This document shows positions 15,624 through 24,558 of a DNA stretch of 33,407 nt, one piece after another. Positions within the stretch are counted from its first letter, which is position 1, and the number at the start of each line of letters is the position of its first letter. Source of the stretch: Bacteroidales bacterium (GTDB taxonomy: Bacteria > Bacteroidota > Bacteroidia > Bacteroidales > WCHB1-69); assembly GCA_017525505.1 (NCBI GenBank), contig JAFXSR010000080.1:1-33407 (forward strand), in the 5' to 3' direction. The notes beneath the pieces were generated by a model. It was not told the origin of the DNA, did not search any database, and saw nothing but the letters and a program-made list of their open reading frames with translations. The translations under genes and the position numbers were made by a program.

Positions 15624-17732
15624 ATGGGAAAAACATTCCGACACCTGAAGAAATTTTGTATGCCGCAAGTGAAAAAAAAACACCGGCAGCAGGAATCGGC
15701 TCCCTTTATCCATCATAAAATATGCATTCTGATAATGACTATCACGTTCGTATGCAATGTTTTATATGCCCAAGAGGACAGTCTATGGCATCAACGTTTA
15801 CAGGAAGTGGAAATTGTGGGTAAGGAAAGACCAAACGAATCGTCCGCTCCGATTCAGGTCATCAGGAATCAGGACCTTAAAGCCTTGCCCACTCTCCAAC
15901 TTTCTGATGCGATGAAATTTATGTCGGGTATTGTCATCAAAGACTACGGCGGAGTGGGCGGCATGAAAACAGTGGCGGTACGCGGCCTCGGCTCACAACA
16001 TACGGGCGTGGCATATGATGGCATTCCCCTTTCCGACTGCCAGACAGGACAAATAGACCTCAGCCGGATTTCCACCGACAACGTGAGAACCCTCTCCTTG
16101 CAGATTGGTCGCGAAGAAGACATCTTTGTTCCCGCACGACTGTTTGCCTGTGCCAGCCTTATCAACATCGTCACCGAAGAACCCAAGTTCAAGGACAACA
16201 AGCCCGTCAACCTGCAATTTGCCTTTACCGGTGGCTCTTTCGGTCTCATCAATCCATACCTTCTGATAGAAAACAGAATCAAGAAGAAAAAAAAACCTGA
16301 TGACTCCTTTTATTCATGGTCGTTGAAAATCAATTACTTGCAATCCAAAGGCGACTATCCTTTCGACCTGCACTACGGTTTCGGCGAACATGACAGCGTA
16401 TCTCACGAGCGGCGCAGCAACTCTGATGTGCGCACCCTTCAAACCGAAGCCAATTTCTACGCCCATTTCAACCCCAAATCAAAACTGAATTTCAAAATCT
16501 ATTATTACTGGTCCGACCGAGGCTTGCCAGGAGCCACCATTTATTATAATCTGGAGAACGACCAACGGCTCAGCAACCATAATGCTTTCGGACAGTTGCA
16601 CTTTGAGCATCATTTCTCCAAAAAAGTGGCTTATCAGTGTAATGCCAAATTCAACTACGATCAAACACATTATTTGGACCCGCATTACCACAATTTGGAG
16701 GGAAAATTAGACAATACATATATCCAAAGAGAATATTACCTCAGCAACAGCGTACTGTACAAGCCTTTCCGCCAATGGCATCTTTCTCTGTCCAACGACC
16801 TGTTCTACAACAATATGAATGCCAATTTACGGGACTTCGTCGAGCCAGGACGACTCAATTGCCTAACGGTTGTGGCCAGCAGTTTCACTTCCAAATATGT
16901 CAACTTTTCCGCCAATCTGCTGCACACCTATGTCTTCAACCATGTGAAATACGGCGAAGCGCCCAAGAATGAGAACCATTTGTCGCCTTCGGCAGGCCTC
17001 AGCATCATGCCTCTTGGCAAACATGACCTTACCATCCGCCTGCTGTACAAAAACATCTTCCGTATGCCTTCCTTCAACGACTTGTACTACAGGGAAGTAG
17101 GCAATATCAACCTAAATCCCGAGAAGACCAACCAGTTCAATGCTGGCCTTTCGTATGAGCACTCGTGGCTGGGACGCATCGACCTTTCGTCCTCCGCTGA
17201 CGTTTACTATAACTTAGTGAAAGACAAGATTGTAGCTATTCCAAGCCGCAACCTTTTTGTATGGAGTATGCTCAACTATGGTAAGGTCAACATTCTGGGT
17301 TGCGAAATTAATCTTCAATTTTCATATAGAATCATCAAACAACTGAAAATCAACCTGATGGGATCCTATTCTTATCAGCATGCCACAGATATGACCGACC
17401 AGAACAGCAAAACTTACGGGCAACAGATTCCCTATACACCATTTCATTCTGGCTCAGCCGCCATCAACTTCGAAACACCATGGTTCACAGTTGGTTATAC
17501 GGTTATCGCATCAGGTATCCGTTACGCTTTGGGGCAGAATACCCCGGCCAACCAGTTAGACCCCTACGCCGACCAAAGCATTTTCATCGGCCACGATTTC
17601 AACATCAAGGACAAGGTAACACTCGGATTCAAAGCGGAGATGCTGAATATCGCTAACGAGCAATACGAAATTGTGCGGAACTATCCCATGCAAGGCCGCA
17701 GCTTCCGCATCAAACTGATGCTAAGATACTAG
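15624..17732 (+). CDS. btuB: TonB-dependent outer-membrane receptor, cobalamin (BtuB-like)
   Basis: 702 residues from ATG 15624. The start is uncertain: ATG 15660 is also possible, since the hydrophobic signal (ICILIMTITFVCNVLYAQ) begins only near residue 33. After the signal comes a TonB-box-like LQEVEIVGKE and the plug domain (IQVIRNQDLKALPTLQLSDA, GGVGGMKTVAVRGLGSQHT, AYDGIPLSDCQTG, INIVTE). The 22-strand barrel follows and ends in an aromatic residue (RSFRIKLMLRY), as usual. It lacks the N-terminal carboxypeptidase-like domain of SusC proteins. It imports its ligand across the outer membrane using TonB energy. Specificity for cobalamin is inferred from the riboswitch in its leader; no BtuFCD or corrinoid genes are in the window. 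Confidence 0.9.
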   Translation: MGKTFRHLKKFCMPQVKKKHRQQESAPFIHHKICILIMTITFVCNVLYAQEDSLWHQRLQEVEIVGKERPNESSAPIQVIRNQDLKALPTLQLSDAMKFMSGIVIKDYGGVGGMKTVAVRGLGSQHTGVAYDGIPLSDCQTGQIDLSRISTDNVRTLSLQIGREEDIFVPARLFACASLINIVTEEPKFKDNKPVNLQFAFTGGSFGLINPYLLIENRIKKKKKPDDSFYSWSLKINYLQSKGDYPFDLHYGFGEHDSVSHERRSNSDVRTLQTEANFYAHFNPKSKLNFKIYYYWSDRGLPGATIYYNLENDQRLSNHNAFGQLHFEHHFSKKVAYQCNAKFNYDQTHYLDPHYHNLEGKLDNTYIQREYYLSNSVLYKPFRQWHLSLSNDLFYNNMNANLRDFVEPGRLNCLTVVASSFTSKYVNFSANLLHTYVFNHVKYGEAPKNENHLSPSAGLSIMPLGKHDLTIRLLYKNIFRMPSFNDLYYREVGNINLNPEKTNQFNAGLSYEHSWLGRIDLSSSADVYYNLVKDKIVAIPSRNLFVWSMLNYGKVNILGCEINLQFSYRIIKQLKINLMGSYSYQHATDMTDQNSKTYGQQIPYTPFHSGSAAINFETPWFTVGYTVIASGIRYALGQNTPANQLDPYADQSIFIGHDFNIKDKVTLGFKAEMLNIANEQYEIVRNYPMQGRSFRIKLMLRY

Positions 17733-17790
17733 AGATACCGCAGGCACGCCTGCCATCGGCATTCCGCATCCTTAATACTCTTCCTTATGT

Positions 17791-17822
17791 AAAAAAAAAG
17801 CATCTGCGAGGACGCAGATGCT
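17791..17822 (-). terminator. Terminator of the C1B peptidase gene
   Basis: AGCATCTGCG (17799-17808) and CGCAGATGCT (17813-17822) form a 10-bp stem. Nine A on the left become a T run when read on the minus strand, making a strong intrinsic terminator for the minus-strand gene ending at 17841. A second small palindrome, GCAGGC-AC-GCCTGC at 17740-17753, follows the receptor stop codon. Confidence 0.88.
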
Positions 17823-17840
17823 TACAGTTGTCTATAATGT

Positions 17841-19241
17841 TTACTCTTCTGGGGCAAACATCGGATCCCAGGGTGGTAACATAATCGGCTTTTGCTTGGT
17901 CAATGTCAAAATTCTGGCGGGAATATACTTTTCTTCCACCACCACACGGAACATATATTCATTAAACCATTCGTTGGTCATGATGAGGAAACCGTTATGT
18001 CCGTAGGAACTTCCCCAACTGTTCTCTACCATCCACTTGAGAGGTTTGCCGTTGGCATCCAGATCTACTGCGCAAAGGGTCATGGCATGGGAAGAACCAC
18101 TGGCAAAAGTAGCCACTCTTTCCTTTTTCGTCATGCTGAAGGTCGTACCGAAAAGGGAGGCATAGTCGTAATTGTTGACATCTAACCAGCCCTTGTCACG
18201 GTCAAGGAACTTGCCCACATCGCAGGAAAAATACATCATGGTGCTGTCCTTGATGGAAGCGATAGCCAGGGGGGCGATGTCCTCCATCGGCAGATTCAGA
18301 TACACCCAGTTTTTGCCGTCATATACATGGCGATCATATTCGATTTCATATACCTTATAATACTCCCGTGTGGGGTCGTTCATGATCATGTAATACTTCG
18401 AAAAGTCTTCATCCACATATTTTTTGAAGAAAGACTGCGGGGTGTAAGTGTCGGTTGACACAGCCTTGCCTGAAGCGTCACGCTGGGTCCAGGTGAACTC
18501 TGTGGGAGGCTCGCCGATGGTCATCACCAATATGCGGTAAATAGTCTTCAACATCTCGGTTTTGCGCTTCTGCAACTGTTGCTCCGTGGTGCTTTTGTTG
18601 TTGGCCATTTTGCGCAATTCCAAGCCATATTCGCGCAACTTCAGTGACAAGATGTTGGACATTCTGGAAGTGCTGTTACTACTGAAAGTTTCTGGCATAA
18701 CATCTTTCGGTACAAGACCATATTTGGTCACCAGGTCGGCGACCCCGGTGAACTGACCACCATCGCCGATAGGGTTTTTGAAAAGCCATTCCACATGTTT
18801 GTCATCCATGGCCTTTGCTCTGTGGTCCAAAACAGCCTGCAAAAAGAGATTGGATTTCTCCAGCTGGTCCCAGAAAAAGGTATAAGCCTGCGAGAATTGG
18901 AAGTCAGCAGGCAGATTGTGCTTGGCAATGGCTTTGGAGCGCATCACGTTCATGCCCGTGAACATCCAGCAGCGGCCTGAGGACTTCTGGTCGGTGATGG
19001 CCTTGGAATTCACCTTGTTGGAGAAATGGTCGTCGAAGGCAGTGCTATTGTCGGCGTTGGCCGCCAATTTGTTGATATCGTTGGCGACAATGGCGTTGCG
19101 CAAGGCCTTGTTCTCTGGCGTGTTCTGGTAACCCGACTTGATTTTGGACAGCATTTCCGGAGTGATGCCGCCGTTGGCACTTTGGGCCTGCACACCCAAT
19201 ACGCAAAGTGCGGAAAAGATAAAAAGAAACAGTTTTTTCAT
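17841..19241 (-). CDS. Secreted C1B cysteine peptidase (bleomycin hydrolase / aminopeptidase C-like)
   Basis: 466 residues from the ATG at 19239-19241, with a signal peptide (MKKLFLFIFSALCVLGVQAQ). The longer frame upstream crosses the promoter and is not used. The papain-fold catalytic residues are present: Gln85 and Cys91 in ITDQKSSGRCWMF, His385 in GSSHAMTL, and Asn407 in VENSWG. VNSKAITDQKSSGRCW and the size place it in the C1B (PepC/bleomycin hydrolase) branch. Most family members are cytoplasmic; the signal peptide points to the periplasm or outside, as for other Bacteroidales C1B enzymes. It may trim peptides alongside the S46 peptidase. Whether it keeps the family's C-terminal self-gating tail (here ending DPMFAPEE) is uncertain. 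It is transcribed alone. Confidence 0.93.
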   Translation of the reverse strand: MKKLFLFIFSALCVLGVQAQSANGGITPEMLSKIKSGYQNTPENKALRNAIVANDINKLAANADNSTAFDDHFSNKVNSKAITDQKSSGRCWMFTGMNVMRSKAIAKHNLPADFQFSQAYTFFWDQLEKSNLFLQAVLDHRAKAMDDKHVEWLFKNPIGDGGQFTGVADLVTKYGLVPKDVMPETFSSNSTSRMSNILSLKLREYGLELRKMANNKSTTEQQLQKRKTEMLKTIYRILVMTIGEPPTEFTWTQRDASGKAVSTDTYTPQSFFKKYVDEDFSKYYMIMNDPTREYYKVYEIEYDRHVYDGKNWVYLNLPMEDIAPLAIASIKDSTMMYFSCDVGKFLDRDKGWLDVNNYDYASLFGTTFSMTKKERVATFASGSSHAMTLCAVDLDANGKPLKWMVENSWGSSYGHNGFLIMTNEWFNEYMFRVVVEEKYIPARILTLTKQKPIMLPPWDPMFAPEE

Positions 19242-19272
19242 ACTATATTTTGATTTTAAGATTATGCTGATG

Positions 19273-19280
19273 CAAAAGTA
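19273..19280 (-). promoter_or_regulatory. -7 element of the C1B peptidase gene
   Basis: Minus strand TACTTTTG, 31 bases before the ATG at 19241. It matches the consensus and fixes the short start. Confidence 0.6.
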
Positions 19281-19323
19281 CAACAATTTTATGTTACCTA
19301 CAATTTTTTTCCGCTGTTTTCGT

Positions 19324-19331
19324 TAATTTTG
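19324..19331 (+). promoter_or_regulatory. -7 element giving an almost leaderless mRNA
   Basis: TAATTTTG ends only five bases before ATG 19337. With the usual start about 5-8 bases after this box, the mRNA would have little or no 5' leader. Confidence 0.5.
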
Positions 19332-19336
19332 CAATT

Positions 19337-20569
19337 ATGAAAAAGATACTGTTATTTTTGGTCTTTTGTGCCGCGATGGGGCGGCTCGCTGCCAACGACT
19401 GTGCATTCTATGCCGCTGGCAATCAACTTATTCCGATTAACGAAACCGACATTCGGGTGCAGAAGGAAATCCTGACCATCAACCGTGTAGGAAAGCATCT
19501 GGAGGTGACTGTTTACTACGAATTCTTCAATCCCGTGGAAGAAAAAAACTTGCTGGTGGGCTTTGAAGCGCCAGCGCCTTACAACGGAGTATACTTCAAA
19601 AACTTTCCTGAACAGCCCTATATGCACGATTTCAAAGTGGTGATGAATGGGAAAAATCTCCCCTACGAGATTGCCCATGTCTATCACCTCGTTGCCGCAG
19701 ACGGTGAAAGATTTTATTTTTCTGATAAACAGGAACAAAAAAACAACGGCTTCATCACTCCAGACTATTTCCAGCATGGAAAAATCCAGTCGCTGACCCC
19801 AAAACAGTGCAAGGATACCATTGAGAACAGCGAGGGAATGACCTGTCCCTTCCATTATGTGTATCACTTCAAGGCACATTTCAACAAGGGTCTCAATATC
19901 ATCCAGCATACTTACAAGTATGAACTTTCCATGAGTGTTGGCGATGAGTACTGGTTTGACTATATCCTGACTGCCGCCAACCGATGGGCGAACCATCAAA
20001 TTGACGATTTCACATTGAATATCAATATGGGCGACTGCGAATCATTCACCATAGAACCGACCTTTTTCAAAGACAATGACGACTGGACAATCACCGGTAC
20101 GGGCAAGAAAAATTATACCACCTTGGATGGAAACGACCAGCCATTGAGTTTCTTCCACATCCAAAATGGCGGCATCAGTTTTCACCAGCAGAACTTCCAT
20201 CCCGAAGGGGAGCTGTCCATTCGGAAACCTATGGTGATTTGGTGGTTTTGGAACCAAGAAATATATTCTGCTGAACATACAAGCTCCCAATGGATGAATG
20301 CCTTCCAATGGGAATACACTGAACTGGATACTGTGGCTTTTAATTATCTGAAGGTTTTGGACAAAGACAGCGTTTTTTCAAAGAAGGAAAGAAAGATTTT
20401 GAAGCAGTTCCCATTAGCTTATCACGGCTATGTTTTTACAGATAAAAAGCTGCAAAAATACTTCTCCAAAGCCAGTTGGTATATCCCCAATCCAGCGTAT
20501 AAGCCAGACCCTGCCACACTGACTGACGAGGAAAAAGAGTGGATGAAATATTGGGAGCAAGTAAAGTAA
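19337..20569 (+). CDS. Secreted protein with YARHG-like C-terminal domain (DUF4424-like N-terminus)
   Basis: 410 residues with a signal peptide (MKKILLFLVFCAAMGRLAAN). The N-terminal two thirds form a beta-rich domain (CAFYAAGNQLIPINETDI, VTVYYEFFNP, LLVGFEAPAPY) that looks like DUF4424. The C-terminus, FSKKERKILKQFPLAYHGYVF followed by KYFSKASWYIPNPAY, matches the YARHG domain, named for its Tyr-Ala-Arg-His-Gly motif; here the motif is varied to AYHGY. YARHG domains occur in exported bacterial proteins and their role is unknown. There is no lipobox, so it is periplasmic or exported. It is alone on its strand; the next gene starts 52 bases later with its own promoter. Confidence 0.75.
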   Translation: MKKILLFLVFCAAMGRLAANDCAFYAAGNQLIPINETDIRVQKEILTINRVGKHLEVTVYYEFFNPVEEKNLLVGFEAPAPYNGVYFKNFPEQPYMHDFKVVMNGKNLPYEIAHVYHLVAADGERFYFSDKQEQKNNGFITPDYFQHGKIQSLTPKQCKDTIENSEGMTCPFHYVYHFKAHFNKGLNIIQHTYKYELSMSVGDEYWFDYILTAANRWANHQIDDFTLNINMGDCESFTIEPTFFKDNDDWTITGTGKKNYTTLDGNDQPLSFFHIQNGGISFHQQNFHPEGELSIRKPMVIWWFWNQEIYSAEHTSSQWMNAFQWEYTELDTVAFNYLKVLDKDSVFSKKERKILKQFPLAYHGYVFTDKKLQKYFSKASWYIPNPAYKPDPATLTDEEKEWMKYWEQVK

Positions 20570-20592
20570 AAGCAAGCACTAATATTTTTTCG

Positions 20593-20600
20593 TATCTTTG
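20593..20600 (+). promoter_or_regulatory. -7 element of the ABC-mntP-lemA-TPM cluster
   Basis: TATCTTTG followed by CAGG, 22 bases before ATG 20622. No other such box is seen ahead of the three following genes. Confidence 0.65.
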
Positions 20601-20621
20601 CAGGTTAAAGATTGAAATGGA

Positions 20622-22457
20622 ATGAAATTGTTCTATCGGCTTTTCCGGCACGTGTTCCCCTATAAGGCAGATATTGCTTTTATTCTGTTTTTCAATTTCT
20701 TATATTCCATTTTTTCGATTTTCTCCCTCTCCATGGTGGTGCCGTTCCTGTCCGTTTTGTTCGGTCAGACCGAAGCCGTGACGGTCAAACCCGCCTTCGA
20801 AATCTCCGCCGATTACATCATCAACACCTTCTATTACTACATGGGGCTGATTATCGAGGCGCACGGTTCCGTGGCTGCCCTGGTTTACATTGCCAGCACC
20901 ATGGTAGTGCTTTCATTTCTGTCGAATCTCTGCCGCTACATGGGCATGTTTTTTTTGGCGGACATCCGCTGCGGCATCCTCAAACAGATACGAAGCGAGA
21001 TTTATCACCAGCTACTGATTCTGCCGCTTTCGTTCTACTCCAAACAGCGCAAAGGCGATATCCTCAACCGCATGGGTGCTGACGTGCAAGAGGTGGAATG
21101 GTCAGTCATCAGCACCCTGCAGTCCATCTGCCGCGACCCTTTCCTCATTGTGGTCTTCCTCATCGCCCTCTTCAGCATCAGCGCAAAGCTCACACTGATA
21201 TCGCTAATTGTGTTGCCTATAGCGGGTTTTTTCATCGCTTCTATCGGTAAAAACATCAAGCAGAAATCTGTGAAAGCCCAGCAATTACTGGGAAAACTGA
21301 GCTCCATTTTCGAAGAAACCATCGGCGGACTGAGAATCGTCAAAGCCTATAACGCCATCGATTTCATGTCTGAAAAGTTCAAAGACGAGAATCATGAATT
21401 TTACAGACTGAATAAGAAAATATACAGAATCAACGAGTTAGGTTCTCCCCTCGTGGAATTCCTGAGCGTGACGGCGCTGATGCTGATTCTGTTCTTGGGC
21501 GGGGTATTCGCCCCCGAAAGCATGTTCAGCGGTGGCCTCTTTGTGATGTACATCCTCGTTTTCGCACGTATCATTCCGCCTGCCAAGGCTTTGGTCACCT
21601 CGGCCTACAACATCCAAAAAGGCATGGCTTCGGCGGAAAGAATCTATGAAATTATTGACGGTGAAGAAGTTATCGTGGAAGACGAGCACCCTGTTTCGTT
21701 ACAAGAATTTAAAGACAAGATTGAATATAAGCATGTCGGCTTCTCATACAACGGCACTACAACCGACGGCCACTATGATGTGCTGGAAGATGTGAATTTC
21801 ACCCTGGAAAAAGGCAAAACCATTGCTCTGGTCGGGGCTTCCGGTGCCGGCAAATCCACCTTGGTGGACCTGCTGCCACGCTTTTATGATGTGTCGGCAG
21901 GCGAGATTATGCTGGATGACATCAATCTCAAAAGATACAGAATCAGCGACTTGCGTGGCATTTTCGGCATTGTGAACCAGGATGTGATGCTGTTCAACGA
22001 CACGGTTTACAACAACATCACTTTTGGCATGGAAGGCAAAACTAAAGAAGAGGTGATAGAAGCCGCCAAAATTGCTCAGGCACATGACTTTATCATGGAG
22101 ATGGAGGACGGCTACGACACCATTTTGGGCGACCGCGGCATGAGATTGTCCGGTGGCCAGCGCCAGCGCATCAGCATTGCCCGTGCCCTGCTGAGCAACC
22201 CGCAGGTGCTCATCCTCGACGAAGCCACTTCTGCCCTCGACACCGAGTCGGAATTCCTGTTCCAACAGGCACTGGAGGGCCTGCTGAAAGACCGCACCGC
22301 CATCATCATCGCCCACCGCTTATCAACCATCCGCAACGCCGACCAAATCCTCTTCGTGAAAGACGGCCATATCAGCGAGCAGGGCACCCATGACGAGCTG
22401 ATGCAACAAAAAGGCGATTACTGTCGTTTCTGCAATTTGCAACTGATGAAAAATTAA
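20622..22457 (+). CDS. ABC transporter with fused membrane and ATPase domains (MsbA-like exporter)
   Basis: 611 residues. Six membrane helices fill residues 1-320, including DILNRMGADVQEVEW, the intracellular coupling part of type IV exporters. The ATPase domain has Walker A GASGAGKST (405-413), Q-loop VNQDVMLFND, signature LSGGQRQR (509-516), Walker B VLILDEATSALD (Asp533, Glu534) and switch His565 in AHRLST. All catalytic residues are intact. The half-transporter would act as a homodimer in the inner membrane. Similarity in plan to MsbA suggests lipid or lipid-linked export, but multidrug export is equally possible. mntP follows after 12 bases, so the two are probably cotranscribed. Confidence 0.93.
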   Translation: MKLFYRLFRHVFPYKADIAFILFFNFLYSIFSIFSLSMVVPFLSVLFGQTEAVTVKPAFEISADYIINTFYYYMGLIIEAHGSVAALVYIASTMVVLSFLSNLCRYMGMFFLADIRCGILKQIRSEIYHQLLILPLSFYSKQRKGDILNRMGADVQEVEWSVISTLQSICRDPFLIVVFLIALFSISAKLTLISLIVLPIAGFFIASIGKNIKQKSVKAQQLLGKLSSIFEETIGGLRIVKAYNAIDFMSEKFKDENHEFYRLNKKIYRINELGSPLVEFLSVTALMLILFLGGVFAPESMFSGGLFVMYILVFARIIPPAKALVTSAYNIQKGMASAERIYEIIDGEEVIVEDEHPVSLQEFKDKIEYKHVGFSYNGTTTDGHYDVLEDVNFTLEKGKTIALVGASGAGKSTLVDLLPRFYDVSAGEIMLDDINLKRYRISDLRGIFGIVNQDVMLFNDTVYNNITFGMEGKTKEEVIEAAKIAQAHDFIMEMEDGYDTILGDRGMRLSGGQRQRISIARALLSNPQVLILDEATSALDTESEFLFQQALEGLLKDRTAIIIAHRLSTIRNADQILFVKDGHISEQGTHDELMQQKGDYCRFCNLQLMKN

Positions 22458-22469
22458 AACATTTTCAAT

Positions 22470-23033
22470 ATGAGCATTTTAGAACTTATTCTTCTCTCAA
22501 TCGCACTGGCCATGGACTGCTTCGCGGTCAGTTTTTCCGCAGGAGGACTGCAAAAAGAACTTCGTCTGCGGCACGCCCTGGTCATCGGCTCCTTCTTCGG
22601 CCTCTTTCAAGGCATGATGCCACTGATCGGCTTTTTCGGGGGTCAGGCGGTGGTGAGTTATGTTGAACGTTTCGGTCACTGGATTGCTTTCGGCATTCTG
22701 CTGATACTCGGCCTCAAAATGATGTTTGAAGCCCTGCGTCCCGAAAAAGGAGGCCCAGGCATCAACATCATGAAACCCACCACTTTATTGGTACTGTCCA
22801 TTGCCACCAGCATCGATGCGCTGGCCGTCGGTTTCAGCTTCTCCATGCTGGATGTCAGAATATGGATTGCCGTGCTGATTATCGGCATAGGCTCTTTCCT
22901 GTTCTCAGTTGGCGGTTTCTACATGGGCAAGTTCCTGTCCAGCCGTCTCAAACCCACCTACGCCGAAATTCTGGGTGGTGTGATTCTCATCATCATCGGT
23001 ATCAAAATTCTGGTTGAGCACTTAAATATGTAA
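22470..23033 (+). CDS. mntP: Manganese efflux pump MntP
   Basis: 187 residues, six membrane helices, standard length. The two internally repeated family motifs are present, each with a membrane Asp: ALAMDCFAVSFSAG (Asp16) and ATSIDALAVGFSFS in the fourth helix. The middle basic loop is LRPEKGGPG. MntP exports Mn2+ across the inner membrane and protects from manganese excess. In Escherichia coli it is controlled by MntR and an Mn riboswitch; neither is visible here. The gene begins 12 bases after the ABC exporter. Confidence 0.95.
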   Translation: MSILELILLSIALAMDCFAVSFSAGGLQKELRLRHALVIGSFFGLFQGMMPLIGFFGGQAVVSYVERFGHWIAFGILLILGLKMMFEALRPEKGGPGINIMKPTTLLVLSIATSIDALAVGFSFSMLDVRIWIAVLIIGIGSFLFSVGGFYMGKFLSSRLKPTYAEILGGVILIIIGIKILVEHLNM

Positions 23034-23064
23034 TTTATTATTAACCAATTAAATCAATACAAAA

Positions 23065-23661
23065 ATGTCAAAAACTGTAAAAATCTTAATCTTTGTCGGT
23101 ATTCTTGCCGTGATAGTCTTTTGGGCTGTCGGTATTTACAACAACATGGTCAGATTGGACGAAGAGACCCAGCAGGCATGGGCGCAAGTGGAGAATGTCT
23201 ATCAGCGGCGCGCTGACCTCATCCCCAACTTGGTGAAGACGGTACAAGGTGCCGCCGAATATGAGAAAGGCACGTTGGAAGGTGTGATTGAGGCCCGCTC
23301 GAAAGCCACTTCCGTGCAGGTTGATCCCACCAAATTGACCGAAGAGAACATCGCTGCTTTCCAGCAGGCACAAGACCAGTTGAGTTCCGCATTGAGCCGA
23401 TTGATGGTGGTGGTGGAACGTTATCCAGAGCTGAAAGCCAACCAGAATTTCCTGGAACTACAGTCACAATTGGAAGGCACCGAAAACCGTATTGTTGTGG
23501 AACGCAAGAAATTCAACGAGGTGGTGCAGAAATACAACACCGCTATCCGCCGTTTCCCGAACAACATTTTCGCCGGCATGTTCGGCTTCGACAAGAAAGG
23601 CTATTTCCAGGCTAAAGAAGGTGCCGATGTGGCCCCCGATGTAGAATTTAATTTTGATTAA
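23065..23661 (+). CDS. lemA: LemA family protein
   Basis: 198 residues. One N-terminal membrane helix (ILIFVGILAVIVFWAVGIYN, residues 8-27) is followed by a helical-bundle domain with the family pattern NNMVRLDEETQQAWAQVENV, RRADLIPNLVKTVQG and YPELKANQNFLELQSQLEGT. The C-terminus FAGMFGFDKKGYFQAKEGAD is conserved. The function of LemA is unsettled; in many Bacteroidetes it is paired, as here, with a TPM-domain protein. Its stop overlaps the start of that gene by one base (TAATG), a sign of coupled translation. Confidence 0.95.
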   Translation: MSKTVKILIFVGILAVIVFWAVGIYNNMVRLDEETQQAWAQVENVYQRRADLIPNLVKTVQGAAEYEKGTLEGVIEARSKATSVQVDPTKLTEENIAAFQQAQDQLSSALSRLMVVVERYPELKANQNFLELQSQLEGTENRIVVERKKFNEVVQKYNTAIRRFPNNIFAGMFGFDKKGYFQAKEGADVAPDVEFNFD

Positions 23662-24482
23662 TGAAAAAAGTCCTTTTATTCTGTCTTACGCTCTGCTGCG
23701 CTGTCTTATTGTGGGCGCAGATTCCGCCACAGCCCGACCCACCCCGCTTGGTCAATGACTATGCTGGCGTGCTGACCAACGAGCAGGTGAACGAATTGGA
23801 ACACCGTTTGGTGGCCTTCAACGACAGCACCTCAAACGTGATTTGCGTGGTGATTGTCAACGATTTGGGTGACTACAGCGCTGCGGAATTTGCCTATGAG
23901 ATTGGCGACCAGTGGGGTGTCAGGGACAAGAAATTCAACAACGGAGTGGTTATCCTTATCAAACCCTCCAGTGCCAAGGGAGGTGACGGCGACATCTACA
24001 TCGCCACCGGCTACGACCTGGAGGGCGTGTTGCCCGATGCCGCCTGCAAGCGCATCATTGAGCAGCAGTTCATTCCCGAACTGAAACAAGGTAACTATTA
24101 CGAGGCGCTGGTCAAGGGTCTGGATGTCATCCTGCCCGCAGTGGCTGGCGAAATCAACGTGGCCCGTGACGATAGCGGTGAAGACGGGGCGTTTCTTGCA
24201 GGCTTCGTTTTTTTCCTCTTCCTCATGATTATCATTCTGATTATCTCGGCCTCCAGATCCTCACACAACCGCAAAGGCGGCAATGGCTCTGGCAATGGAA
24301 GCAGCAATGACGAAGACCTTCTCAATGCCATATTCTGGGGTTCTCTCTTGAGCAACGGTCACCGTGGAGGTAGTGGCTACAGCGGTAGCAGCGGCTTTGG
24401 TGGCGGTTTTGGTGGCGGTGGTTTTGGAGGTTTCGGCGGTGGCGGAGGCTTCGGAGGCGGAGGCGCCGGAGGAAGGTTCTAA
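23661..24482 (+). CDS. TPM domain protein, YgcG/MOLO-1 type, with Gly-rich tail
   Basis: 273 residues. A signal peptide (MKKVLLFCLTLCCAVLLWAQ) is followed by the TPM domain: RLVNDYAGVLTNEQVNELEH, STSNVICVVIVNDLGD, WGVRDKKFNNGVVILI and YIATGYDLEGVLPDAACKRI. A membrane helix comes near residues 175-195 (GFVFFLFLMIIILIIS), then a linker and a Gly/Ser/Phe-rich tail of about 45 residues ending GGAGGRF. The domain probably faces the periplasm. Homologues have been linked to photosystem repair in plants (TLP18.3, acid phosphatase) and to membrane complexes. In bacteria the job is unclear, although the pairing with LemA is widespread. A palindromic terminator follows the stop codon. Confidence 0.92.
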   Translation: MKKVLLFCLTLCCAVLLWAQIPPQPDPPRLVNDYAGVLTNEQVNELEHRLVAFNDSTSNVICVVIVNDLGDYSAAEFAYEIGDQWGVRDKKFNNGVVILIKPSSAKGGDGDIYIATGYDLEGVLPDAACKRIIEQQFIPELKQGNYYEALVKGLDVILPAVAGEINVARDDSGEDGAFLAGFVFFLFLMIIILIISASRSSHNRKGGNGSGNGSSNDEDLLNAIFWGSLLSNGHRGGSGYSGSSGFGGGFGGGGFGGFGGGGGFGGGGAGGRF

Positions 24483-24502
24483 GAATACACCTTATAATAC
24501 AC

Positions 24503-24535
24503 GTAGAGATGCAAAATTTTGCGTCTCTACTTTTT
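24503..24535. terminator. 28-bp palindrome with T-tract between convergent genes
   Basis: Arms GTAGAGATGCAAAA and TTTTGCGTCTCTAC (24503-24530) pair fully apart from one G-T wobble or mismatch, followed by TTTTT. This member of the GTAG...CTAC family has the full form of an intrinsic terminator for the TPM gene and can also end the udk transcript from the other side. Confidence 0.8.
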
Positions 24536-24558
24536 ATGAAAACATCTTGAAATTATTT

